A stretch of 64,000 nucleotides of DNA from Toxoplasma gondii ME49 (taxonomy: Eukaryota; Apicomplexa; Conoidasida; Eucoccidiorida; Sarcocystidae). Shown piece by piece: positions 48,701 to 59,000 of this stretch (position 1 is the stretch's first letter; each line of letters starts with the position of its first letter). The notes beneath the pieces are model-generated. The model saw nothing but the letters and a program-made list of their open reading frames with translations. It was not told the DNA's origin and did no database searches. The position numbers and the translations under genes were made by a program. The stretch covers positions 310,001-374,000 of the forward strand of contig NC_031479.1 in NCBI RefSeq assembly GCF_000006565.2, given 5' to 3'.

Positions 48701-51700
48701 CCACAAAGAAGAAATGAAACGCGAAAAATCGACGGAAAACCAGAGACACCTTCTGCGACATTCAACGAACGAAGTCGTTTCCAGGATTTCTCAAGTCAAC
48801 CGCCCACACCCCCCTCTCCCCTCCATCTTTGTGTTTCATTTGTGCGAACTGTGCGGTCCGAAGAAAAACGCATCGCAACAAGCAGGTGCTCTTTCTCTTC
48901 TCTGATCGTTCCACTCACACCAAAGCATGCCGTGCAGACATCAGAGACGAAACAGATGCATGCCTAGCAAGAAACGATTGATTTCAAAGTCTAGTCCTTC
49001 ATGCGTGGACATGCATAGACACAAACGAGTACTTTAGATTCGTGCACAAAGTCCTAAACACATGCATTAACACACATACATACACAGTGCTCTTGAAACT
49101 TCAAAACGCACTCTTAGTTTCTTCTTCTACGTATATATACATATATATACATATACATATATAAATATATATGTACGTACTGTGGTAGCCTAGAGGCTGG
49201 CAAATCGGTTCTTACTTTCTTCTTTTTTTTCAGAAGTGACTCCGTGAGCGGCGAGTTGCGCAGCTGCGAGAGCAGCCTGGGGGTTGGAAGCGACCGTTGC
49301 GACGCCGGTTCCGGAGGCGCCGGCGGCGGCTGCGCCTCCAAGTGTCCCCACACCCGCCGCGGCGCCTCCGACAGCGGTCGCTTGGGCTCCAGGAAGGCCC
49401 ACAGCGCCTCCGGGGACGGCGCCGAGTCCGACACCAGGTAGTCCGCCGCCGACCATGCCAGCTTGCGGATGGAGAAGAGGAATGGTGGGCGGCGGGATGA
49501 GATGATTCATTTCTTGCGGGTACGTCTTGGGGCGCCCAATGCGGAGACTGCGAGACAGCGGGGCGACAAACAGGAGACACTAGAGACAGCCAATGAGGTC
49601 CACGTTCCCCGATCCGCACTAAAAAGCAAAGGGCACCCACCGTCCAGTCCTGAGAGGCTCCTGCAGAGGCAGACCCGCTGTTTTTTCCAAGCCGTGCAGA
49701 TGCCGGAAGAAACGTTACCAAAACGAGAAGATATGAAAGAGAAGCGACCCTTTGAAACCGCGCCACATGAAATCTCAAGAGCGTGGATGGAGGCGATGCC
49801 GACGCGCAAGCAATTGCCCGCACAGAAACAGAGCGTCAGCGCTTGTCGCTGTGTTTCCTCGCTTCTTCCTGTCTCCCGAGAAACACGGCACCCGTTGTTT
49901 CGGAAGTTATCATCCAGCGCCAGCGCGTTCACACACAAGCACAGGAAATTGCAGATCGGAAGACGAGCCGCGTTTGGCATGCACACCGAGAAGTTCATGG
50001 AAAGCCTTCAACGAAAAAGTCCCTGTCCGTTTCCTGTCCCACAGACAAGGGGATCCCCAGACGAGTTCCGTCGTCGACGAGAGCTCCCCGGTCTCCCGGC
50101 AGCAGGCTTGTCTCCCTTGGAGCGTCGTGGACGCCCACACGCAGCAGTGTTGCCCAGAGTCATGCCTCTCAGAAAAAACTCGTATGACATTAGCGAGTCC
50201 GTGGAGGAACAGTTGACCACAGCGAAGCCCTTTAAAGTCCGTGAACTACGGCTTGGATGCTGGTAACTTCATTCTGGATGAAGTCCGAGCTCCCTAGAAC
50301 CGTTCGAATGCAACGGAAAGGTTTGGCCAGCAGAGAAGTGCCAACGTTCCTCAAGACTCTCTGGAAAGTGCGTTCTCTGCAGAAAATCCCGGCGGAATCA
50401 AACACACTTTGCCTTCCTCAGTTTCCGCAAGACAAGGATACAAAGTCTCGCCACTCTCCCCCGGGGGGACGTTGCGTCCTCTCTCCCCCGTCGCCAGTCA
50501 AAGGCGCCAGAAGCCCTCAGGTTCTCCAGAAACGGAACGACGCGTGGTTGCCCAGCGACTGCGTCTCTCGAGCGACGAGCCTTTTCCAGCGTGCAAGGTT
50601 TCCACCCCCCAAACGCCGCCTCGCGTTGAGAGGGGGAGGGGGAGAGGTGTGGCGGGGACAAATGGACGGCGTCTGCAGGAAAGTCTTCACGAGTTTCCGC
50701 GACTCTACCGTTTGGCAGGCTACACTACGGCTGGTGACTCAGATCTCCGAAGTCACTGCTTCCCCTTCAAAGTTCTGCCGAATAAGTTTCGAGCGAAGCG
50801 CTGTTTCACTCAGAAAGCTCACGACCGGTTCGAGGCAACACAAACTCGCGACGGGACTTGGAAAAACGACTTCCCAGTCGGCACTACGGCAGATGGGGAG
50901 GACAAAGAAGCGATCACAGGCTCCGTTCTAAGCTGGCAGTGAGGACGTAGAGGCCTCAGCAGCTGGACCGCGTCTCCTGCTACATGCGCGCCAGGGACTT
51001 AGAGGAGTTGGGCATCTACGTGACGAGACTGTGGCGTTTCCCCGCTGTCGCCTTTTCAGTCTCTGAAAAGGAAACTTGGAAGGAACAGCACTCCGAGGCG
51101 CACCGCGAGCACTCTCGCTGAGTCACATGTGTGTACTGCGAGGTACAAGACGACACCCCCTGGCGAAGTCGACGGCAGCAACGCAGAGAAATCTTACTTG
51201 AAGCCCATGCAGTTCAGGCCGTTCAACTGCATCCCGTTGCTCGCTTCCTCCATCGTGCGAAACTCGACGAACGCGTAGTGTCCGTCGGTGCTGCGCCAGG
51301 CCTTCACCGCCGGCGGACCTGGAAACGACAGTCGCAGCGTGGAGTTGCAGAGCATGCACTGTTGAAAGAACTGTGAATCAACTACCGTGAGAAAGAGGAC
51401 TCCGAATGAGACGCGCTCCTCCCCTTTGAAGAACACCCGCGTCCAGGCCGCTGAGCTCTTCACCCTCGAGGCGCTCAAGGCGTTCAGAAAGTGGAAGTTC
51501 TTCCAGGCAAAACTCAGGGCGACACACACACGGAGACCGAGAACGCGAGCCAGAGAAAGAGACAGGGAAAGAGAGACAGAGGAAGAAAAAAGGAAAAGAG
51601 AGAGAGACAAAACAGAAGGCGAGAGACAGGCATCGAAAGGAAGAGCGAGACAAACCGAGAGAAACGGTCAGAGAGGTACATCGCATGCGTCTGAAGAGAC

Positions 51701-52611
51701 TTTCGAGACAAACAAAGACCTTCCAAAGAAGCAACAGTAACAGAGAAAAGAACCCTGCAACCCAAATCCGACGTCGCTGCCGAGCATCTCTCCTCCTTTT
51801 CGCCTTATATTTCCTATCTCTATCTCCTCTGTATCTCTCTCGTCTCCACCTGCTCCTCTCTTCTCGGAGTCTCTCTCCTCCCTCTCACTCTTCTCCATCT
51901 CTCCAGCAGTCTCCTCTTGACCTTTGAAGCGCGCAGATTCTTCCTCTCTGCGGTGACCTCCTTCTTGTGCGTACCTGGCAACAGTGCTCCGCCGACGGCC
52001 GCCATTGCGGCGTTGAGGAACTCCATGAGTTGCGGAACTTCGAGAGAGGGAGGCAGATTGCCGACGTACAGTTCCCTCGCCGCCTTCGTTGCTGCAGCAT
52101 CCAGCGCGAGACTGCTGGCTGGGCCTGAGAAGGCGGCAGAGGGCGCGACGGTCGGCAGGAGCGTCGTGCCTGCAACTGTCGGCGCAGCGCCCATGTGTTG
52201 CTGAAGAAGTCTTTTCTGCTGCTCCTCCGGAGTCTCGCCAGTGCGAGGCGGCGAGTCGAAGCGGTACTGTTTCTTCTTCTCGCTCTTCCACCCACTGGGA
52301 GTGGAGGAGAAGGAAGAAGCTCCTCGGCGCTCCTCGTGGCGCGACCGACTTCTGCGGTGAGAGCGCGACCGAGAGCGGTGCTTCCCCGAGCGCCCGTACG
52401 AAGACGACTTCATTCGTTCTCGCTCCCTTTCTCGCTCTCTTTCTCGCTCTCTTTCTCGCTCTCGTTCTCGCTCTCGTTCTCGCTCTCTTTCTCGTTCTCG
52501 CTCTCTGTCGCCAGAGCGGTGTCGGTCGCTGTACGAAGACTCATGTCTCCTGTGGCTGCGCTTCCCGCTGCGGCGCGGCGACGGCGAGCCTCGCGAGGCA
52601 GAGTAGCCCAT
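45769..52611 (-). CDS. U2AF2: U2AF large subunit (U2AF65-type splicing factor)
   Basis: Eight exons in order of translation: 52611-51975, 51318-51198, 49547-49216, 48687-48626, 48134-48063, 47807-47523, 46973-46626 and 46224-45769, giving 770 aa with consistent phases. The N-terminus is RS-rich with an Arg-Glu repeat. RRM1 begins RELYVGNLPP near residue 179 and has RNP1 GHYAFVEF; exon 3 continues LRIGRPKTYPQEM. A Gly/Ala/Pro-rich linker follows. RRM2 starts on tiny exon 4 (RLCILDLPPLMSEEK) and runs through VRQLVETFGPV to MVCIVEYVDL. The third domain is a UHM: LLDDKEYEDIVEDI, IPRPV, FAYVEFED and GRKFGGKIVEAHYF, which keeps the R-x-F motif. The protein binds the polypyrimidine tract at 3' splice sites and recruits U2 snRNP. 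The start has an ideal ACCATGG context. A Pro/Gly-rich tail of about 100 residues follows the UHM and is not typical of the family. Confidence 0.92.
47160..47235. repeat. CATATATA microsatellite in U2AF2 intron 6
   Basis: Repeated tatatacatatatata units between exons 47807-47523 and 46973-46626. Confidence 0.8.
49130..49176. repeat. TA/CATATA microsatellite in U2AF2 intron 3
   Basis: An imperfect TA and catata run about 40 bases beyond the exon 3 donor, in the minus-strand intron. Confidence 0.8.
52410..52515 (-). repeat. Hexanucleotide repeat encoding Arg-Glu dipeptides in U2AF2 exon 1
   Basis: The minus strand repeats GAGCGAGAAAGA-type hexamers, about 17 Arg-Glu units without interruption, ending at RERMKSSS. 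Similar arginine-acid dipeptide runs occur in other splicing factors. The reading frame stays open because the unit length is a multiple of three. Confidence 0.9.
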
Positions 52612-54440
52612 GGTGAGGAGACAGGTGAGCGGCGAAGAGCCAGAGAGAGGTACAAAAAGGGAGGAAATGCGGCAAGGAAGGGGAAAACTGCAGGGAAGAA
52701 GGAGATGAAGGAACCCGTCAGAAAGAAAGAGCACCGAAAAAGGCACAGAGGTGTAGAAAAAGTTGCGAGGGAACGGCGCAGAAAGGCAAGAGAGAGGCAG
52801 GCAGAAAGGAATTGAAGGAGGAAGAAGGGAGGGAGAAACAGCTTTGGAGGGGGAGAGAAAAGTCTACGACTGTTACGAGCACAGGAAGGGGCGGGCAACA
52901 AGAGAGGACTACAGCGACAACGGAGAGAGTGTGAAGTTACCGGAAATCAGAAGTGCCTAAAAACGAATCGAACGCGGCTTCTCAAATGTGGATGAAGACG
53001 AAAAAGCGCTGCACAAGTCGACGACTGTCGCGTCTCCCTTGAGCTTCATTTGCCTGTTTCACATGCACGGCCCGCGCTGCCGAGATTTTCCAACCGACCA
53101 CGGAGAAAGAAACCTGGATACGTTTTTCGACGAAAGGAAACACAGACACACCTCTACCCCCACGCAGCTCGAGAGGACCGGAAAAAATATGGACTCAAGG
53201 GGACTCCCGGGGAAGACGCAAATTGCTCCCGAACGAGCACCTATGGAGCGACATCAGCGTCGGTAGGCACGGAGACAGAAGCGCCGGCGGAGAAAGTCAG
53301 AAAGTTCGGGGAACGGAGGACTCTGCGCCACACTCTCCCCTGCTCGACAAGAAAAACGGGATCTTTCTGTGAAACAGAAAAACGCTGACGAGTCTGGGAA
53401 CGCTCAGCCAGAGTCGAGCGGTTAACCCCGATCTGGCAAGGAAACTGGGCTTTCAACAAAGCTGAACAACGCGTCTCTCTTTCCTCGTGTCTGCTTCTTC
53501 GTTTTCCTCCGACACGGCTTCCCCATTTGCTTCTGATGTGTCTCAGTGCGGGAAGTCGCAAGTCCTCGCGTTTCTCCGGCTGCTCACAAAGGCGGCAGAA
53601 AGAGCACACCGCTGAGGCGCTGCCCTTTTCACCGGTGAAGTTTTCGCCGCCGCTTTTTTCCCCTCTTCGTCCAGCTTTCCGGATAATAGACGGTTTTGCT
53701 GCAGCTGAGCTGCGATTTTACGAGTCTCTCCCGACCCTCGAGCTACATAGCAGCGGCTTGCAAGGGCAAGGGAACACCACGGAGGCGGGTCCAGAGACGA
53801 AAAAAAGAAAGGTGATTCCTCGACCGAAACGGCAGAGAGTTTTTGGATTTTCCGCGAGTCTCTGCCACCTTCACTGCCATGTCAGAGGTCGTCACTTCTA
53901 TCCTTTGCCCACGCCGCAATGTCCAGCACTGCAACGGCGAAAGAGCACTCGAACGCAGTCCTCTCGACATGCATGCGGCACGCAGCCCGCGTAGGAATGT
54001 GCGAACAAAGGGAAACGTTCTCGAAAGAAAATCTTCCTTTCTCGTGGACACACATGCGCATGCACTTCCGCTACTCAGATCTCAACGGTGTGTAAATCTC
54101 TGTTTTCGCGCCGGAGAGGTTTTCCCGACAGTTTGCATTACCGTTCAGCACCCGTGTCGGGTCTGGTCTGTGTCCAGCTGCACGCGTTCGCAGCTAAAGA
54201 GTGTTTTGTGCCTTTTTGAGAAGCTGGAAAAGACATGAAGTTCGCTGCGGGGGCTGGCGCGGACGCTGGGCGACTGCGGGGGAAGGAAGGGAAGTGAGTT
54301 TTCCCCCGAAGTTGTACTCGGTCGGTATGCAACTCTGCCCGTTTTTCTCGATGTTTCTTGGATCTTTTGGTGGAAGTAAATACCCCTCGCAGGCGTAAAG
54401 CAGGTCGCCTGAGAGGGTAGTCTCGGCTCCGCTTGGGTCT
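52612..54440. promoter_or_regulatory. Promoter side of U2AF2 and upstream part of the bL33 region
   Basis: U2AF2 starts to the left on the minus strand and the next genes lie to the right on the plus strand. Two WGAGACG-like 7-mers occur, reversed at 53472-53478 and direct at 53793-53799. No coding motif was seen in the frames here, for example 53527-53994. Confidence 0.4.
54381..54419. other. Strong hairpin (inverted repeat), function unknown
   Basis: The left arm tacccctcgcaggcg (54381-54395) and right arm cgcctgagagggta (54406-54419) pair almost perfectly, with one bulge or mismatch, around a 10-base loop. It lies just upstream of a small ORF at 54441. It could be a structured leader or a small RNA; no family was recognised. 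Confidence 0.45.
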
Positions 54441-54599
54441 ATGGCAACTTCGACCTCTTTTCACGCTCGAGGCTCTCCACACGAGACAGATCTGGAGGCC
54501 TTGTTTCATTTCCGAAACAATGTCGTGGCATTCGAGACTGACGGAACGGACATAGATCAGATCCGGATGACTGTTGACGAAACACTTTCGCCTCTGTAA
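54441..54599 (+). CDS. Small hypothetical ORF or first exon
   Basis: A 52-codon frame reads MATSTSFHARGS and ends DETLSPL before a TAA. The TAA sits inside gtaagc, a good splice donor, so this may be the first exon of a longer product rather than a complete protein. The residues look like an ordinary globular N-terminus (ETDLEALFHFRNNVVAFETD) rather than translated UTR. No homologous family is recognised and no partner exon could be fixed. It may equally be chance. Confidence 0.25.
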   Translation: MATSTSFHARGSPHETDLEALFHFRNNVVAFETDGTDIDQIRMTVDETLSPL

Positions 54600-55134
54600 G
54601 CCAGTACTGGTGATAACATATAGCGTTTATATATAAGGTTGTCTATGTATACGGTCTACTATGTATGTTACATACATACGCGTATGCATGCGTTGTAACG
54701 GGTGAATTTCTTCGCCTTAGCCGTAGCGACAGGGTAGGCAGGCCCCCCCAAAAAATACTTGCGTATCGATCGACTTGGACTCCCGTTCGATCTGTGTCTC
54801 TTCTCTCCAACGTCGAGGATTTTTCTGCGTGAGCCTTCTTGCGTGCGTTTTCGGCTGTGCCGTTGCGCGCGCTTCTTCTCTCGTCTTTTTTCTCCCTTCC
54901 TTCGACCTCTACTTCCTGTCCTTCTTCTCCGTTCTCTCCCCCTGTTCGGCGTCTCTCGCTCCTCCCCGCGTTTTTTTTCTGTCGGATCTTTCCTTGCCGT
55001 CTTCGCCGTTTCCTCCAGTTCTTCCTGTCCTCGTCTTCGCCGCCGCTCTCCCTGCACCGCATGCCTCCTCTGTTTTTCGTCGTTGCCGGACGCCTCTCCT
55101 CTTCTTTCTTCTAGACTGTTTTTCCTGAAACGCA
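54600..55134 (+). promoter_or_regulatory. Pyrimidine-rich leader of the bL33 gene
   Basis: From about 54790 to 55125 the plus strand is very rich in C and T, as in the other plus-strand leaders of this window, and ends just before the ATG at 55135. A frame on the opposite strand (54643-55135) is an Arg/Lys/Glu-rich shadow of this tract. Confidence 0.4.
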
Positions 55135-56096
55135 ATGTTCTTCACGTCGCCGGTGCTGCTGCGGAGTCGCAGCAAGCGGCTGTTCGTACAGCTGAAGAGC
55201 GCAGCCATGACGAACTTCTGCTACGTGACCAGGAAGTCTCCTGAGAAAAAGAATTTCCGCATCGCTCTCCGAAAATACGACCCCGGAGTCAACAAGCATG
55301 TGTGAGTGTTCAGCTGGAAAACGGGTGTCGCCTTAACGTCTTCGCCTCACAGTTCAGCGCCGCATTTCCCGAGTTGCCAATAAACAGAGTTCTAGGCAGT
55401 TCCCGCACATACGTAAACTTCTAAGGTTGTCAAAACAGTTGTGGCGCTCGAGTGGATTCCCCATGTCTCGGTTCTTCTTCTTCTTCACTGACGCTCACGT
55501 TCAGTCACACAGACGTTCCGGCAACAATTCACACTTGACATGCCAGTCGATGCAAGCCCCGCGATAGTCTTTCCTTCATATATATATATATATATATATA
55601 TATACCGGTGCCTTTGTAGATAAGTATATGTGCATGTGGCTGTATATCTGTGTATTTTCATGATTGCATATATCGATTTGTAGAGTAATGCACGTCTTTC
55701 CAGATGAAGGCGGTGCAGCTGCCTGCTTGGGAGACATGCGCCTTCTTCCGCATGTCCCTGCGCATGCACGTGCCTGCTATATATATATATATGTATATAT
55801 ATATATGCACCTTTAGGTGGAACGAACCGTGGCGAGACGTATATATGCATGCATGTACATGACATGCATGCATACACTGCTGGTGTGTTGTGTGGTGCAG
55901 GATGTTTTATGAGGCCCGACTTCCGTCTGAAAAGAACAAGAAGCAAATAACTCTTTCCCTGCAACGGTACATTCGCTGGACAGGAAAACAAGTGAAACTT
56001 CTTCTGGATAAAGTTGAGAAAGCATGGGAGTATGGCCGTTTTCAAAAGTACTTTGACAACCAAGCCCCCCTCCTCACGGATCGACGTGGAAGGTAA
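55135..56096 (+). CDS. Organellar ribosomal protein bL33
   Basis: Two exons, 55135-55301 and 55901-56096, give 120 aa. The bL33 core reads RLFVQLKSAAMTNFCYVTRKS (21 residues, about 15-35), then FRIALRKYDPGVNKHV and, across the intron, MFYEARLP. This follows the bacterial and mitochondrial pattern LV.L.SAAGTGF.Y.T.KN...KL.L.KYDP...KHVLF.E. No zinc-binding cysteine pairs are present, as in the mitochondrial type. A 60-residue basic C-terminal extension (LQRYIRWTGKQVKLLLDKV and onward) is not part of standard bL33. The short N-terminus (SPVLLRSRSKR) is basic and suits mitochondrial import, though the apicoplast cannot be ruled out. The protein belongs to the large organellar ribosomal subunit. 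The stop TAA overlaps gtaacg, a possible donor, so a further exon cannot be excluded. Confidence 0.75.
55577..55606. repeat. TA microsatellite in the bL33 intron
   Basis: About 13 TA units in the single intron of the gene. Confidence 0.8.
55778..55808. repeat. Second TA microsatellite in the bL33 intron
   Basis: Two TA runs joined by gtatat, about 95 bases before the acceptor of exon 2. Confidence 0.8.
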
Positions 56097-59000
56097 CGTT
56101 GCTACACTTCGCAGTCTTGTTTGCCCGAACAGCATCTCTTTATCTGCATATCGAAGCAGCAAAGACCATATATATATATATATATACTTCAGTGCTATTG
56201 ATGAAACCTCTGCGTATGTGTGCACATAAACATGTATATATATATATATATACATGTGTTTGCCTATGTGTATATGAATGTATATATATATATATATATA
56301 CGTATGTAAGTACGTGACTAGGTGTCTACGTTTACGTATGTGGGTTTTTCTAGGTGCGTTGCATGTAAAAGGCATTAACAGTGCAGTTGAGTTTCCAGGT
56401 GTGCCGAGTATTGTTTTCCAGATAGGTGATCAGGAAACTTGTAAAGCAATTGGAGGAGGGAATCTGCTTCGGCGTCGGGGGTTGAGAAGTGCGAATGTGA
56501 TTTGGAAGGCATGGATGTCGAATGTAGAATATCCCTGAGCACAGAGTATTGAAATGTCACTCTTTTGGATCACTTTTAGATCCTCAAAAGGTGCAGAAGA
56601 AGTTCGTTGCACCGGTACTTTTTGGACTATGAGTGTTCTGCGGCTGCATGTGAGCTTTCCTGTGTTTTTTCTTCGCTTTTGCTGTTCTCAGGGCTGTTCC
56701 TCGGTACAAATGAAGCATAGTGACAAGGCGCCTCCTGGGCGTTTCAGTCTCGAGTTCGCCGCGAGGGTCGCGTGATACTCTTTTTCAGCTTCCGTGCATG
56801 TTCTCCGGAAACAACAGGTGCAGGTTTCGCTTCTCTTTCTTGCTTTGACTCGGCGTTTCTGTCGAGGCTTTTGCGCGGCACAGAGAACAAATGCTGAACG
56901 AAAGCATAAGACCCCTCCAAGTTCTATAGCGCTAGCACACGAACATCGTAGGTGTTGTGGTGTCGCTGTTTACTCGATTGCAGTTGTACAGTTCTGGATC
57001 GACCCAGGCAAATGTTTCTCTGAAAACACGCTGTCTTCTTCGCTGCAGAGACTCTAGAGTTTTAGAAAAGTCGCTGCCTTCTGTCTACCGCTTTTCGGAA
57101 TACCACTCATCGCGCAACGATCTATATGGAGCACGGCTTCCACAGAAGAGAAAGGAACAATGCTCGTTAACACTGAGGAAGGGTGGAGAAATGCGTCTTT
57201 CAACCGCGACTCTGGGCTGCCAATGCCATTCCTTGGGAGAGGTGCTTTTTAGCTTGGAAAGTGCAGCCGCGATTGAGAGCACCACACGAAATCCCCTGGC
57301 GGTATTCCACCCTGCGGCACTCCAGGCGACCAACGATCTTGAAACACTCCAGTTTTCTCAAAAGAAAGTCCCGCTGCTCGGCTCGATGCCGCGACGCCAT
57401 ATAGGCAGGATTGTTTTGAATGGATATGTGCATGCGTGCTGCCACTGCCGCACGCAGGTGAAGGTACATCCTTCAGGGAATACCAGTTGTGCACTGCGCG
57501 TAGCGAGTAGTACAGACACAGCAGATTTCGTGTACTGGTACGTTTGTCGAAGAAGACAGGAACTCCAAGATGATCGTTACGATGCCGCTAAGAGTGCAGA
57601 CTGCCGGAGAACCGGGAGAAAACGACTTTTGCCTCAGTCGGACAAGGTGATTTTTGTGCTTTGCGGTAGAGCGAAAGAAGCTGCGCACCAAGCGAGGTGT
57701 TTTCCATCTCGCGACTCTGGAGCGAAAAGTTGGGTTCTTGAGGTTCGCTACTCTCTCTGACACAGACCAAAAGCCACCAGACGAAGCTTCGAATGGAACC
57801 CGCTTCAGCCACGTTGAGAGAACTGGCAGAGATTAAGGCTGCGAGTAAAGGTTTCAGTTTAGCAAATTGTCCCGCAGCACCTTCCATTACAGCACCCTTG
57901 TTACGACTGCACACCATTTATTTATTAAAACTTACTCTTTTTTCGAAAATTTTGAAAACAGTAGACTTCCATGGCACGACGGGCGGTGTGTATGAGGCTC
58001 GAAAACTTGTTCATCCTTGGATAGCTCCTTCGCATTGAAGAAGGGGCAATCAGCCGCTCCCGGGCAAGCAGCAACTGATTGACTAGCTTTCGCGCGGAAC
58101 ACAAGCGAGGGGTAGAAGAACGACTATTTTGTCCACTGTCTGCACCTTTCTGATGAGACACTTGTGCCCACACCAGACGAGAACGGCAGCTGCCGGGCAA
58201 ATCCCGTGCTCTAGCATTCCGTCACACTCACATCTATCTACACACATGTAAGGCGCAGGGCAACCCAAGAGGGGAGCGCTGAGTTCTAGGTTGGTGAAAA
58301 CACCCAGGGGGCCTCGACTGTGACAGACGAGACTGGACGATTAGAGAGGACGAGACGACGCTGCGCTATTTCAGAAAATTCCGCCAAGGTCCAACTTGAA
58401 CTGTCTGAAAGTGTGGTCGAGACCGCCGGGTTCTCCCCATTTTTCGTCGGCCAGCGGCGGAGCATCGGTTTGTTAGACATAGCGTTTGTCTTGTCTTTCT
58501 GCAGTCACCACGCCGTCCTGAAGTGTGTGAATCAGAGAAATGTGGAGACACATTATCAGCCTTTATTTGGAGCCTTAAAACGAATAAACTTGTTAGGGAA
58601 GGCGTACTGCACAACATGGACGCTTGTGCACGTTGACAGGGGGGCTACGCTCCAATGACATCTACTCTGTGGTCTGCCAGACGAGGAAGGAAGTGTATTC
58701 ACACATATATTTATGTTTATGTATGTAGATGCGTATGTACGTAAATATGTGCTCTGCAATCCGTGAATGAAAAACTCCGTTAACACCTTTAAGTTTCACG
58801 GTAGAAGGCCCTCGTAGGGCCGTTTCGATTGAGGCGGATGGCTTCTGTGTCTCTGTTCGGTGGAGACAAGCTGACCGGGAGAGAGTGCAGACGTCTTCGG
58901 GGCGCAGATCACGGGAGATGTCCAACATCGCTATACACAGGAAGAAATGACACAGTGGCAAGCCGGTCGTGATCGACTTCCTCCGGTCTTCTCGAAGCTC

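Noticed and set aside
52747..53640. Possible CRISPR array, transposon or rRNA in the window
   Set aside because: I looked for regularly spaced repeats, transposase motifs and rRNA signatures through the window and saw none. The repeats present are microsatellites and low-complexity coding repeats.
56957..57760. A 267-codon plus-strand frame
   Set aside because: Long for chance but with no domain, no clear leader and residue content unlike the real genes here. I would need transcript or conservation evidence before calling a gene.
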